Shown: positions 8,271 to 19,633 of the stretch, piece by piece
Layout: every line of letters begins with the position of its first letter
Position numbering within the stretch: the stretch's first letter is position 1
From: Frateuria hangzhouensis
Lineage (GTDB): Bacteria > Pseudomonadota > Gammaproteobacteria > Xanthomonadales > Rhodanobacteraceae
Length of the DNA stretch: 64,000 nt
Assembly: GCF_026410505.1 (NCBI RefSeq)
Contig: NZ_JAPMIU010000007.1
Coordinates: 62,001 to 126,000 of the forward strand
Direction of reading: 5' to 3'
Notes under the pieces: model-generated
What the model saw: the letters and a program-made list of their open reading frames with translations, nothing else
Told to the model about the DNA's origin: nothing
Database searches by the model: none
Program-made: the position numbers and the translations under genes

Positions 8271-10402
8271 TGAGTGAAGCGACCCGGGACGACGAAACCC
8301 CTTCGGCCGGCACCTCGCGCGGGCAGTATTCGCTGAAGTTCGGCGACACCTTCGTGGTGTGCGATGCCTATGGCGACATCCGCGGGGATGCCAGCGGCCT
8401 GTTCCACAACGACACGCGGATGCTGTCGGTGTTCACGCTCGACCTGGGCGGCAAACCGCCCTCGCTGCTCAGCGCGGCGATCAGCCACGACAACGTGCTG
8501 TTCACCGCCAACCTCAGCAACAAGCCGCTGCCCCCGATGGGCGAGCGCGCCACGCCGCAGGGCGTGATCCACCTGCAACGCACGCGGTTCCTGTGGGACG
8601 GGCGCCTGTACGAGCGTATCTCCTGCGTCAACTACGACGACACCGAGGTGCGGGTCACCCTGACCCTGCGATTCGGCGCCGACTTCCGCGACATCTTCGA
8701 GGTGCGCGGCACGCCGCGAAAGCGCCGCGGCCACACGCATGCGCCGTGCCTGGGCGACGACGCGGTGGTGCTTCGCTACGACGGCCTCGATGGCGTCATG
8801 CGCTGCTCGGTGGTCAGCCTTTCCGCGCATCCGGACCGCCTCGAGGGCGACTGCGCCGAACTCGGCCTGACGTTACCGCGGCTGAGCGACACCGAACTCT
8901 ACGTGGAGGTCGGCCCCGATCATGCCCGCCCCAGCCGCGAACGCTTCCGCGCCGCCGCGGCCAGGGCGCGCTGGGCCATGCGCCGGCGCAGCGGCCATGG
9001 CGCCAGGCCGCGCAGCAACGCGCGGCTGTTCAACGCGTGGCTGGAGCGCTCGCGCGCGGACATCGCGCTGCTGGTCAGCGAGTTTCCCACCGGCCCGTAT
9101 CCGTGCGCGGGCATCCCATGGTTCGCCACGCCGTTCGGGCGCGACGGCATCATCACCGCCCTGCAACTGCTGTGGCTCGATGCCAGTCTGGCCCGCGGCG
9201 TGCTTGGCTACCTGGCCGAACACCAGGCGCACGAGACCTCGGCGTTCCGCGACTCGGCGCCCGGCAAGATCATGCACGAGACGCGCAAGAGCGAAATGGC
9301 CGACCTGGGCGAGGTGCCGTTCGGCCGCTACTACGGCGGCGTCGACACCACGCCGCTTTACGTGATGCTGGCCGGCGCCTATGCCGAGCGCACCGGCGAC
9401 GACGTCTTCGTCGACAAGCTGTGGCCCGCGCTCACCGCCGCGATGGGCTGGATCGAGCGCACCTGCGACAAGGACCCGCACGGCTTCCTCAGCTATGCCC
9501 AGGGCGAGAAGGGCGGCCTGCTCAACCAGGGCTGGAAGGACAGCGAGGATTCGGTCTTCCACGCCGACGGCACCATCCCGCCCGCGCCGATCGCGCTGGT
9601 GGAAGTGCAGGGCTATGTCTATGCCGCGCTGATCGCCATGGCGCGGCTGGCCGAGCGGCGCGGCGACGACGAGTCTTCCGCCGCCTGGCGCCACCGCGCG
9701 CTGGTCATGCGCAAGAAAGTCGAAGCGCTGTTCTGGGACGAGGAACTGGGCAACTACGGCATCGCCCGCGACGGCAACGATGCGCTGTGCTGCGTGCGCG
9801 CCTCCAACGCCGGCCACCTGCTTTACGTCGGCCTGCCCAAGCTGTGGCGGGCGAAGAAGGTGATCCGCCAGTTCCGCTCGGCGCCGTTCGACAGCGGCTG
9901 GGGCGTGCGCACCCTGGCCATGCAACAGGCCCGCTTCAACCCGATGTCCTATCACGACGGTTCGGTGTGGCCGCATGACGTGGCGCTCTGCGCCGCCGGC
10001 ATGGCGCACTACGGCGAACGCGAGGATGCCGTGCGCCTGCTCGGGGAGACCTTCGAGGCGGCGGTGCATTTCGGCATGCGCCTGCCCGAGCTGTTCTGTG
10101 GCTTCGCCCGAGCCACCGGCGAGCCGCCGATCGCCTACCCGGTGGCCTGCCTGCCGCAGGCGTGGGCCGCCGGTTCGGTGTTCATGATGCTGCAGGCCTG
10201 CCTGGGGCTTACCGTGGACGGCCGGCGCGGCGAAGTGCGCATCGACCGCCCGCACCTGCCCGATGGCGTCGACCGGCTCACCCTGCACAAGCTGGACGTG
10301 GGCGGCGACACCATCGACCTGGGCTTCGAACGCATCGGCTCGCGCACCGTCGCCTTCCGCGCCGGCGGCTCGGTCGACGTGCGGATCATTGCCAAGGTCT
10401 GA
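8270..10402 (+). CDS. Amylo-alpha-1,6-glucosidase / glycogen-debranching-type enzyme
   Basis: A 710-residue predicted cytoplasmic glycosidase without signal peptide. The N-terminal region (about 20-220; YSLKFGDTFVVCDAYGDIRG, LFHNDTRMLS) matches the bacterial glycogen-debranching N-terminal domain. From about 240 to the end it is a six-hairpin (alpha/alpha) glucosidase domain with GIPWFATPFGRDGIITALQL, LNQGWKDSEDSVFH and MSYHDGSVWPHDVALCA. The family removes alpha-1,6-linked glucose from glucans, but many members are biochemically untested. Start: ATG 8270 is seven bases from GAGG; ATG 8267 is three bases earlier. It is coupled to the upstream GT4 gene through ATGA. No glgA, glgB, glgP or trehalose genes lie nearby, so this is a stand-alone pair. 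A degraded REP-B follows. Confidence 0.87.
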   Translation: MSEATRDDETPSAGTSRGQYSLKFGDTFVVCDAYGDIRGDASGLFHNDTRMLSVFTLDLGGKPPSLLSAAISHDNVLFTANLSNKPLPPMGERATPQGVIHLQRTRFLWDGRLYERISCVNYDDTEVRVTLTLRFGADFRDIFEVRGTPRKRRGHTHAPCLGDDAVVLRYDGLDGVMRCSVVSLSAHPDRLEGDCAELGLTLPRLSDTELYVEVGPDHARPSRERFRAAAARARWAMRRRSGHGARPRSNARLFNAWLERSRADIALLVSEFPTGPYPCAGIPWFATPFGRDGIITALQLLWLDASLARGVLGYLAEHQAHETSAFRDSAPGKIMHETRKSEMADLGEVPFGRYYGGVDTTPLYVMLAGAYAERTGDDVFVDKLWPALTAAMGWIERTCDKDPHGFLSYAQGEKGGLLNQGWKDSEDSVFHADGTIPPAPIALVEVQGYVYAALIAMARLAERRGDDESSAAWRHRALVMRKKVEALFWDEELGNYGIARDGNDALCCVRASNAGHLLYVGLPKLWRAKKVIRQFRSAPFDSGWGVRTLAMQQARFNPMSYHDGSVWPHDVALCAAGMAHYGEREDAVRLLGETFEAAVHFGMRLPELFCGFARATGEPPIAYPVACLPQAWAAGSVFMMLQACLGLTVDGRRGEVRIDRPHLPDGVDRLTLHKLDVGGDTIDLGFERIGSRTVAFRAGGSVDVRIIAKV

Positions 10403-10426
10403 GGAACCGCAACGTCGGAGTCGACC

Positions 10427-10493
10427 GTAGGGTGAGCTGAAGCCGCCGTGTCCGGGTCCGGGGCACGGCACGGTGGGCTGAAGCCCACCCTAC
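10427..10493. repeat. REP-B element with degraded left arm
   Basis: The right arm GGTGGGCTGAAGCCCACCCT is intact. The left arm (GTAGGGTGAGCTGAAGCCGC) has changes that weaken the pairing, suggesting an old copy. It lies 25 bp after the debranching-enzyme stop. Confidence 0.8.
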
Positions 10494-10547
10494 GGTTGCC
10501 GGAGGGTGCAGAGAGAAACGCGCCACCATCCGTGCCGGGGCCGGCAA

Positions 10548-10570
10548 GGGCGGGCCGACGCCCGCCCTAC
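10548..10570. repeat. Short palindrome related to REP-B arm
   Basis: GGGCGGGC-CGAC-GCCCGCCC forms an eight-base hairpin and ends in CCCTAC like a REP-B right arm. It is probably a single diverged arm and sits 69 bp before the kinase gene. Confidence 0.55.
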
Positions 10571-10583
10571 GTGCCGTGACATG

Positions 10584-10612
10584 TGATTTCCACGTGAAAC
10601 CGGGGCCATAAT
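10584..10612 (+). promoter_or_regulatory. Tentative sigma-70 promoter of the Ser/Thr kinase gene
   Basis: A good -10 box CATAAT lies at 10607-10612, 27 bp before the kinase ATG; the hexamer 17 bases upstream (TGATTT, 10584-10589) is a poor -35. A CACGTG-centred palindrome lies between them (about 10588-10600). Weak evidence only. Confidence 0.3.
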
Positions 10613-10638
10613 GCCGGTCCGGAATCCGGGGGGATCGT

Positions 10639-13518
<2,880 letters not shown>

Positions 13519-13567
13519 GCGGTCTCTCCTTTGGATCACGGCCATTCCCCGGCACGCGACGCCCTGT

Positions 13568-13640
13568 GTAGGAGCGCACCTATGCGCGACCGCGCGGCAC
13601 CGATCCGGCATGGCGGTCGCGCAAAGGTGCGCTCCTGCAG
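13568..13640. repeat. REP-A element, GCGCACC/GGTGCGC variant
   Basis: The left arm GTAGGAGCGCACCTATGCGC and the right arm GCGCAAAGGTGCGCTCCTGC are inverted copies; the loop carries GACCGCG/CGGTCGC inner pairing. It lies between the convergent kinase and metK genes. Confidence 0.88.
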
Positions 13641-13687
13641 GCCTGAATATCCATGGCCATCACATCCCCGGTAGAGCACGAAGAACC

Positions 13688-13718
13688 AAAAAAAAACGGG
13701 CCGCGCGAGGCGGCCCGT
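13688..13718 (-). terminator. Rho-independent terminator of metK
   Basis: Read on the minus strand: a nine-base perfect stem (ACGGGCCGC/GCGGCCCGT, plus-strand 13696-13704 and 13710-13718), five-base loop, then a run of about nine T (13695-13688). It starts 23 bp after the metK stop. Confidence 0.92.
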
Positions 13719-13740
13719 CGGAGGTACACGGTGGCGCGGC

Positions 13741-14952
13741 TTACTTGCGCTTGCCGCCCAGCCCGGCGTCGGCGCGCAGCGCCTCGGCCTTGTCGGTCTT
13801 TTCCCAGGAGAACGCGGTGAAGGTGGAGCCGTCGGCGGCCTTCATCTCGTAGGGCTGGCGGCCGAAATGGCCGTAGCTGGCGGTCTGCTGGTACATCGGG
13901 TGGATCAGGTCGAGCATCTTGATGATGCCGTACGGGCGCAGGTCGAAGTGCTTGCGGATCAGCTTTTCGATCTTCTCGTCCGGAACCTTGCCGGTGCCGA
14001 AGGTGGTCACCGAGATCGAGGTCGGCTCGGCCACGCCGATGGCGTAGGAGACCTGCACCTCGCAACGGTCGGCCAGGCCCGCGGCCACCACGTTCTTGGC
14101 CACGTAGCGCGCCGCGTAGGCGGCCGAACGGTCGACCTTGGACGGATCCTTGCCGGAGAACGCGCCGCCGCCGTGGCGGGCCCAGCCGCCGTAGGTGTCG
14201 ACGATGATCTTGCGGCCGGTCAGGCCGCAGTCGCCCACCGGCCCGCCGATGACGAACTTGCCGGTCGGATTGATGTGGAACTTGGTGCCCTTGTGCAGCA
14301 GCTTGGCCGGCAGCACGGGCTTGAGGATCTCCTCGCGCACCGCCTCGACCAGGTCCTTCTGCTTGATGCCCGGGTCGTGCTGGGTCGACAGCACGACGGC
14401 GTCGATCGCCACGGCCACGTCGTTCTCGTAGCGCAGGGTGACCTGGCTCTTGGCATCCGGGCGCAGCCAAGGCAGCCGCGAGTTCTTCTTCTTGCGGATC
14501 TTCGCTTGCTGTTCGACCAGGCGGTGCGAGTAATAGATCGCCGCAGGCATGAAGTCGCGCGTCTCATTGGTGGCGTAGCCGAACATCAGGCCCTGGTCGC
14601 CAGCGCCCTGTTCCTCGGGCTTCTTGCGGTCCACGCCCTGGTTGATGTCCGGCGACTGCTTGCCGATCAGGTTGAGCACGCCGCAGGTGGCGCCGTCGAA
14701 GCCCACTTCGGAGGAGTCGTAGCCGATGTCCAGGATCACCTTGCGGGTCAGGCCCTCCAGGTCAATCCAGGCGGAGGTGGTGATCTCGCCGGCGACGATG
14801 GCCACGCCGGTCTTCACCATCGTCTCGCACGCCACGCGCGCGCGCGGGTCCTGCGCGAGGATCGCGTCGAGGACGGCGTCGGAGATCTGGTCGGCGACCT
14901 TGTCCGGATGGCCTTCGGAGACCGACTCGGAGGTGAAGAGGTAGTTGCTCAT
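13741..14952 (-). CDS. metK: S-adenosylmethionine synthetase
   Basis: It makes S-adenosylmethionine from methionine and ATP in the cytoplasm; essential in nearly all bacteria. The 403-residue protein starts [18 protein letters not shown], with the GHPDK loop, [14 protein letters not shown], and the [32 protein letters not shown] and [10 protein letters not shown] signatures. An AGGAAGGA ribosome site precedes this ATG; the open frame extends upstream but that part has no family similarity. A possible -10 box (TATCAT on the minus strand) lies about 60-70 bases upstream; no known SAM or SAH riboswitch fold is evident in the short leader. The stretch from 14953 to 15173 holds no gene that I can support. 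A strong terminator follows. Confidence 0.97.
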   Translation of the reverse strand: MSNYLFTSESVSEGHPDKVADQISDAVLDAILAQDPRARVACETMVKTGVAIVAGEITTSAWIDLEGLTRKVILDIGYDSSEVGFDGATCGVLNLIGKQSPDINQGVDRKKPEEQGAGDQGLMFGYATNETRDFMPAAIYYSHRLVEQQAKIRKKKNSRLPWLRPDAKSQVTLRYENDVAVAIDAVVLSTQHDPGIKQKDLVEAVREEILKPVLPAKLLHKGTKFHINPTGKFVIGGPVGDCGLTGRKIIVDTYGGWARHGGGAFSGKDPSKVDRSAAYAARYVAKNVVAAGLADRCEVQVSYAIGVAEPTSISVTTFGTGKVPDEKIEKLIRKHFDLRPYGIIKMLDLIHPMYQQTASYGHFGRQPYEMKAADGSTFTAFSWEKTDKAEALRADAGLGGKRK

Positions 14953-15173
14953 CGCGGGATATATCCTTCCTTTCGGATACAAAGATAAAGAAGCCGCGCA
15001 TGATACACGCGGACGCGGCGGAATGCAGGCCAGCGTACTACCGCGGGGTGAAGGTTTCATGCCCGTTCAGGCGCCGGACGGATGGATGGCCGAACGCGCG
15101 CCTGGAGCCCTCTTCCGCGAAAAGAGAGGGTCGGGACGAGGGCGCTCGTGCGGAAGTTCGGCGGGCGAGCCGC

Positions 15174-15236
15174 GTAGGGTGGGCTTCAGCTCACCGCTCC
15201 GCGCCAAAAAGGCGGTGGGCTGAAAGCCCACCTTAC
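15174..15236. repeat. REP-B element
   Basis: The left arm GTAGGGTGGGCTTCAGCTCA and the right arm GGTGGGCTGAAAGCCCACCT are near-perfect inverted copies with one substitution in one arm and one inserted A in the other. It lies six bases after the dusB stop on the metK side. Confidence 0.88.
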
Positions 15237-15241
15237 GCGGC

Positions 15242-16228
15242 CTACGCGGCGGCACGCCGCGGTTCGGCCAGGCTCGCGAAGTACTCGGCGGTGAGGCGCA
15301 ACTGCTCGGCGGGGCTTTCGGCCCGGTTGACCACGTGCCGGAACGCCGCGTTCTCCGGCCGGTCTTTCGCATACCAGCCCAGGTGCTTGCGCGCGATGCG
15401 CACACCCGCCGGTTCGCCATAGAAGGCGTAGAGGTGTTCGAGGTGACCGAGCAGGATGGCGGCGACTTCGGCCGGGCCCGGTTCGGGCAGTGTCTCGCCG
15501 GTGGCCAGGTAGTGTGCGATCTCGCGGAAGATCCACGGCCGCCCCTGCGCACCGCGGCCGACCATCACCGCGTCGGCGCCGGTGACGTCGAGCACGTGGC
15601 GGGCGCGCTCGGGACTGGTGACGTCGCCGTTGGCGAGCACGGGAATGCGCACGGCGGCCTTCACCGCGGCGATGGTGTCGTATTCGGCCTCGCCCTCGTA
15701 TTTGTCCGCGCGGGTGCGCCCGTGCACCGAGAGCGCGGCGATGCCGCTGTCCTCGGCGATGCGCGCGATGTTCAGCGCGTTCTTGTGCTCGCGGTCCCAG
15801 CCGGTGCGGATCTTCAAGGTGACGGGTACTTCGACGGCCTCGGCCACCGCCTTGCAGATGCGCGCCACCAGCGGCTCGTCCTGCAGCAGCGCCGAACCGG
15901 ACCACACGCTGCAGACCTTCTTGGCCGGGCAGCCCATGTTGATGTCGACGATCTGCGCGCCGTTGGCCACGTTGAAGCGCGCCGCCTCGGCCAGCATCGC
16001 CGGATCGTAGCCGGCGATCTGCACGCTGACCGGCTCCGGCTCGCCGGCGTGGTCCATGCGGTGCAGCGACTTGCGGGTGTGCCAGAGCTTCGGATCGGCA
16101 GTGGTCATCTCCGACACGGCCAACCCCGCGCCCAGCCGTTTGCACAGCAGGCGGAAAGGCTTGTCGGTGACCCCCGCCATGGGCGCGAGCACCACGGGCG
16201 GGTCGATGCGGTAGGGGCCGATCTGCAT
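15242..16228 (-). CDS. dusB: tRNA dihydrouridine synthase B
   Basis: An FMN-dependent enzyme that reduces specific uridines in the tRNA D-loop using NADPH. The 328-residue TIM-barrel protein starts MQIGPYRIDPPVVLAPMAGV; the catalytic cysteine is C100 in NMGCPAKKVCSVWSGSALL, and LKIRTGWD, VHGRTRADKYEGEA and VMVGRGAQGRPWIFREI are typical of DusB rather than DusA or DusC. In E. coli and Pseudomonas the gene is followed by fis; here the next gene on the same strand is metK and no fis is present. It is flanked on both sides by REP-B elements, which isolate it from metK and from the phospholipid cassette. Confidence 0.95.
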   Translation of the reverse strand: MQIGPYRIDPPVVLAPMAGVTDKPFRLLCKRLGAGLAVSEMTTADPKLWHTRKSLHRMDHAGEPEPVSVQIAGYDPAMLAEAARFNVANGAQIVDINMGCPAKKVCSVWSGSALLQDEPLVARICKAVAEAVEVPVTLKIRTGWDREHKNALNIARIAEDSGIAALSVHGRTRADKYEGEAEYDTIAAVKAAVRIPVLANGDVTSPERARHVLDVTGADAVMVGRGAQGRPWIFREIAHYLATGETLPEPGPAEVAAILLGHLEHLYAFYGEPAGVRIARKHLGWYAKDRPENAAFRHVVNRAESPAEQLRLTAEYFASLAEPRRAAA

Positions 16229-16249
16229 CCGCCCATTGTACGAGGTCCC

Positions 16250-16312
16250 GTAGGGTGGGCTTTAGCCCACCGCTTTTGCGCGGGTTGGAAGGTGGGCTGA
16301 AGCCCACCCTAC
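16250..16312. repeat. REP-B element
   Basis: The left arm GTAGGGTGGGCTTTAGCCCA and the right arm TGGGCTGAAGCCCACCCTAC are inverted copies with one G-T type change. It ends two bases from the stop of the CdsA-like gene and starts 22 bp before the dusB start. Confidence 0.9.
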
Positions 16313-16314
16313 GA

Positions 16315-17256
16315 TTACATCAGTGCGTAGCGCACCACGTGGAAGAACACCGGCGCGGCGAAGCTGACCGAATCGAGCCGGTCGAGCATGCCGCCATGGC
16401 CCTCGATCATGTGCCCCCAGTCCTTCGCGCCCAGGCTTCGTTTGACCGCCGACAGCGCCAGCCCGCCGAGGAACCCGGCGATCACGATGATCAACGACAT
16501 CCCGGCCGAACCCCAGAACGAGAACGGCGTGATCCACCACAGGCCGGCGCCCACCGCCACGGCGGACAGCCCGCCGCCGAGCAACCCCTCGACCGTTTTG
16601 GACGGACTTACCGAGGGCGCCAGCTTGCGCCGCCCGAACAGCTTGCCGAACACGTACTGGAGTACGTCGCTGATCTGCACCACCAGCAACAGGTACAGCA
16701 ACAGCAACAGGTTCTGCCCCTCGTAGCCGGGCACGTGCAGCAGCAACACTGCCGGCGCGTAGCTGATGCAATAGACGGTCAGCATCAGGCCCCACTGGAT
16801 CTTGGTGGTGCGTTCCAGGAACGACTCCGTGTCGCCGCCGAGCGCGGTGATCGCCGGCAGCAGCAGGAATCCGTAGACCGGGATGCAGATGGCGAACAGC
16901 CCGTACCAGTCGATGCCGATCAGCCAGTACTGCAGCGGGATGGCCAGGTAGAAGCACAGCACCAGCGGCAGGTGGTCGCCGCGGCGGGTGGGGGTGAGCG
17001 TCAGGAATTCGCGCAGCGCAAAGAACGACGCCAGCGCGAACAGCACCAGCGTGGCCACGCGCCCGAGCAGGAAACACCCGCACAGGATCGCCACCATCCA
17101 CCACCAGGCGCCGATGCGGGCGTTCAGATTGGTGACGACCTCGCGCGAGCCGTCGTTGCGCGCGCGGCGTGCCAGCACCCAGCCCAACAGGCTGGCGATC
17201 ACCAGCAGCGCCAGCACGGCGCCCATCACGGTCCAGAATTTGTGTTGCGGGCTCAT
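16315..17256 (-). CDS. Phosphatidate cytidylyltransferase-like membrane protein (CdsA family)
   Basis: The family makes CDP-diacylglycerol from phosphatidate and CTP in the inner membrane. The 313-residue protein has about eight hydrophobic segments, and its C-terminal part carries the family signature SAVKRSLGAKDWGHMIEGHG followed by GMLDRLDS, with the conserved aspartates. It starts with an ATGA overlap after the acyltransferase gene, making it the last gene of a three-gene cassette. Since bacteria need one housekeeping cdsA (usually beside ispC/bamA), this is likely a second, specialised copy, as with E. coli YnbB. Product use is inferred: the CDP-activated lipid would feed the phosphatidyltransferase encoded first in the cassette. 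Confidence 0.85.
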   Translation of the reverse strand: MSPQHKFWTVMGAVLALLVIASLLGWVLARRARNDGSREVVTNLNARIGAWWWMVAILCGCFLLGRVATLVLFALASFFALREFLTLTPTRRGDHLPLVLCFYLAIPLQYWLIGIDWYGLFAICIPVYGFLLLPAITALGGDTESFLERTTKIQWGLMLTVYCISYAPAVLLLHVPGYEGQNLLLLLYLLLVVQISDVLQYVFGKLFGRRKLAPSVSPSKTVEGLLGGGLSAVAVGAGLWWITPFSFWGSAGMSLIIVIAGFLGGLALSAVKRSLGAKDWGHMIEGHGGMLDRLDSVSFAAPVFFHVVRYALM

Positions 17257-17852
17257 GCCAGTTCCACCACCGCCGCGTGGGCGCGTTGCAGGAAGCATTC
17301 CTTGTGTTCGCCCTCGGCCAGCCGCAGCGCGCGGCCGAAGCGCACCATGCAGGTCAGCGGCACCGGCAGCAGGCTGCCCTTGGGCATCGCGCGGTGCAGC
17401 GTATCGAGGTAGACCGCCACCAGCTCGACCTGCGGATGGCGCTGGGCCAGATGGTAGAGGCCGGCCTTGAACGGCTGCGGCAGCGGCGCGGGGCTGCGCG
17501 TGCCCTCGGGGAAGATGATCAGCGAGTCGCCGGCGGCCAGCGCCTCGCACAGCGGGTCCAGCGGATCGCCGTCGCGCCGTTCGCGGTCGCGTTCGATGTA
17601 CACGGCGCGAAAGCCGTGTTCGGCGACGAACCCGCGCAGGCCGCCGTTGCCCCAGTAATCGCGCGCCGCGACCGGCCGCGTCCGTCTGCGCAACAGCGGC
17701 GGCAGCGCAGCCCACAGGGCGAGCGTGTCCAGGTGACTGCTGTGGTTGGCAAAATAGACGCGTTGCACGGGCTTGGGCTCGCAGCCGAGCCAGCGTCCGT
17801 GCGCGCCGACCAGCAGGCGCACCAGGCCCACCAGGATGCGCGAAGTGATCAT
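17253..17852 (-). CDS. 1-acyl-glycerol-3-phosphate acyltransferase-like protein (PlsC family)
   Basis: A 199-residue membrane-associated acyltransferase. The two family motifs are intact: NHSSHLD (36-42, the HX4D catalytic pair H37/D42) and FPEGTRS (114-120). It is shorter than E. coli PlsC (245). A hydrophobic N terminus (ILVGLVRLLV) would anchor it. Start and stop both overlap neighbours by four bases (ATGA), so it is stoichiometrically linked to the CDP-alcohol transferase and the CdsA-like enzyme. In sequence order the cassette could acylate a lysophospholipid, activate it with CTP and attach a new headgroup; the actual substrate is unknown. Confidence 0.85.
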   Translation of the reverse strand: MITSRILVGLVRLLVGAHGRWLGCEPKPVQRVYFANHSSHLDTLALWAALPPLLRRRTRPVAARDYWGNGGLRGFVAEHGFRAVYIERDRERRDGDPLDPLCEALAAGDSLIIFPEGTRSPAPLPQPFKAGLYHLAQRHPQVELVAVYLDTLHRAMPKGSLLPVPLTCMVRFGRALRLAEGEHKECFLQRAHAAVVELA

Positions 17853-18469
17853 GCGCCCGGCTCCTTCAGCCGTGCGGCGATCGCGCCGGCGCGCGTCACG
17901 CAGGTAAGCGCCGAGCCGGCGGTGATGATCGCCGCGGTAGCGAGCAGGATCGGCTGGCGCCACGCCGGCAGCACCGCCACCAGCACCAGCGCGATGCCCA
18001 ACAGCCACATGCGATGTGGCTTGGCCATCGGCCCACGAAAATCCTGCGCTTGCCCCAGTGCGCCGCCGAGCGCGCGGATGTAGGCCGTGAACGCCGCCAA
18101 CAACGCGGCCAGCCAGCCCAGCCAGGGCACGGCGACCGCGTAGCCCAGCGCGACCAGGAACAACGAGTCGGCCAGTCGGTCGGGCAGTTCGTTGTACAGC
18201 GCCCCGGTGGCAGTGCCCTTGCCGCCTTCCACGGCGACCATGCCGTCGAACAGGTTGCACAGCAGCCGCAACACGATGGCCAGCGCGCACAGCAGCGCGC
18301 CGGCCGCGCCGGGCAGGGCGAGCAACGCCCCGGCGCCGGCCAGCGCGAACAGCACGCTGAGTACGGAGATCTGGTTGGGCGTGAGCCGGCTGCGCGCCAG
18401 TGCCGCAGCGATACGTTGCGCCCAGCCGCTGCCGCGCACGGCGATGGGGCGTCGATTGGCGTCCTGCAT
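17849..18469 (-). CDS. CDP-alcohol phosphatidyltransferase family protein with divergent motif
   Basis: A 206-residue integral membrane enzyme of the family that transfers phosphatidyl or phospho-alcohol groups from CDP-activated substrates. The catalytic region is NLFDGMVAVEGG (72-83) followed by NELPDRLAD (93-101). Compared with the usual DxxDGxxAR...GxxxDxxxD pattern, the first Asp is Asn72, the Arg is Val80 and the spacer is longer; D75, D97 and D101 remain. As I recall, E. coli YnbA also has Asn in the first position. About five to six membrane helices are visible. First gene of the cassette; it begins 58 bp after the PepSY gene stop, so it may be read from the Fur-controlled promoter or from its own. 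Confidence 0.82.
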   Translation of the reverse strand: MQDANRRPIAVRGSGWAQRIAAALARSRLTPNQISVLSVLFALAGAGALLALPGAAGALLCALAIVLRLLCNLFDGMVAVEGGKGTATGALYNELPDRLADSLFLVALGYAVAVPWLGWLAALLAAFTAYIRALGGALGQAQDFRGPMAKPHRMWLLGIALVLVAVLPAWRQPILLATAAIITAGSALTCVTRAGAIAARLKEPGA

Positions 18470-18527
18470 GGTGTGTCCCCCGTGATCAGCGAATGCTAGC
18501 GCGGGTACGGGGCGGTGGATGTCGGCC

Positions 18528-19631
18528 TCAGCCGCGCCGTTTCGTGCGCGCCCGCCAGAACAGAAAGCCGGTCACCAGGAAGAAGGGCGGCAGCAGGCCG
18601 GACACGATCACCAGCGTGCGCCAGAGCGGCCCGGTGGTGCCGGCGTGCAGCGCGTAGATCGCGTTGTTCACCTGCACGCCGGTGTCGGCACGGGTCGCAT
18701 CCACCGTGCCCAGCACGCGTGCCCGGTAGGGATCGATCCAGATCATGCTGCGGCCGGTCGGGTTCCACTCACCGGGCATGCGGGCGCGCAAGGTGACCCG
18801 GCCGTCGCGTTCGCCCGGCAGGGAAATCCGGCCGAGCGTCGCGTCCGGCAGCGCCTGGTGTGCGGCGGCCAGCACGGCGGGCCAGTCGATCGGCGCGTCG
18901 TGCGGCGCGATGATGGCCGGCTGCGGCGGTTCCGGCGCGTCCAGGAACAGCGTGCGCAATGCCAGCCGCGTGCCGCCGTGGTAGATCATCAGCGTGCCGG
19001 TCAGGGTGACCAGCAGCAACAGCGGCAGGCTCAGCGCGCCGAAGCTGCGGTGCCAGCTCAGCCAGCGCCGCACCGGCGGCTGCGTGTGGGGCTTGAGGTG
19101 CGCCAGGAAGCGGCCGCGCCCGGGCCACCACAGCACGACACCGGACACCAGCATGAACAGGCTGAACCAGCCGATCACGCCGAGCCAGGTTTCGCCCGCG
19201 TGGCCGGCGAGCAGGTGGGTGTGCCAGTCGCGCAGGGCGAGCAGCGCGTCGTTGTCCGGCGTGCGGGTGAGCAGCAGCTCGCCGCTGGCCGGATCCAGAT
19301 ATCGGCGCACGCCGCCGTCGAAGTAAAGCTGCCAGACCGGCAGGTCGGCGTCGGGCAGGTCCGCGCTGCGCAGGCCTTGCGGGGCCCATTCGCGCGCGAT
19401 GCGCTCGATGACCGCGGCCTGCTGCGCCGCATCGGGCAGCGCGTGCGCGTCCAGTTCCGGATGCATTGCGCGCAACAGCGGCCCCTGCAGTGCCAGCACG
19501 CTGCCGCTCAGCGCGACCAGTGCGTAGACAGTGCCCAGGCTCAGTCCCAGCCACAGGTGCAGCTTGCGCAGCCAGTGGCGCAATCCGCGGGTGGAGCGCG
19601 CCGGCGCAGCCTGGCGGACGGCGTCGCGCAC
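18528..19631 (-). CDS. PepSY-associated transmembrane protein (iron-uptake linked)
   Basis: A 367-residue inner-membrane protein with four main hydrophobic segments: near the N terminus (LHLWLGLSLGTVYALVALSG), about 145-170, about 200-220 (ALSLPLLLLVTLTGTLMIYH) and at the C terminus (TLVIVSGLLPPFFLVTGFLF). Periplasmic PepSY-like domains lie between. The conserved WHRSFG and LHAGTTGPLWRTLV stretches are typical of the PepSY_TM family found next to TonB receptors, where some members act as periplasmic or membrane ferric-siderophore reductases. The start is GTG 19631, two bases after the receptor stop, so the two are translationally coupled. Confidence 0.85.
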   Translation of the reverse strand: MRDAVRQAAPARSTRGLRHWLRKLHLWLGLSLGTVYALVALSGSVLALQGPLLRAMHPELDAHALPDAAQQAAVIERIAREWAPQGLRSADLPDADLPVWQLYFDGGVRRYLDPASGELLLTRTPDNDALLALRDWHTHLLAGHAGETWLGVIGWFSLFMLVSGVVLWWPGRGRFLAHLKPHTQPPVRRWLSWHRSFGALSLPLLLLVTLTGTLMIYHGGTRLALRTLFLDAPEPPQPAIIAPHDAPIDWPAVLAAAHQALPDATLGRISLPGERDGRVTLRARMPGEWNPTGRSMIWIDPYRARVLGTVDATRADTGVQVNNAIYALHAGTTGPLWRTLVIVSGLLPPFFLVTGFLFWRARTKRRG

Positions 19632-19633
19632 GC

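Noticed and set aside
14953-15060. SAM or SAH riboswitch upstream of metK
   Set aside because: The leader is short and I could not find the conserved core of any SAM or SAH riboswitch class.
15242-16228. dusB-fis operon
   Set aside because: No fis-like short ORF follows dusB; the next gene is metK after a REP-B element.
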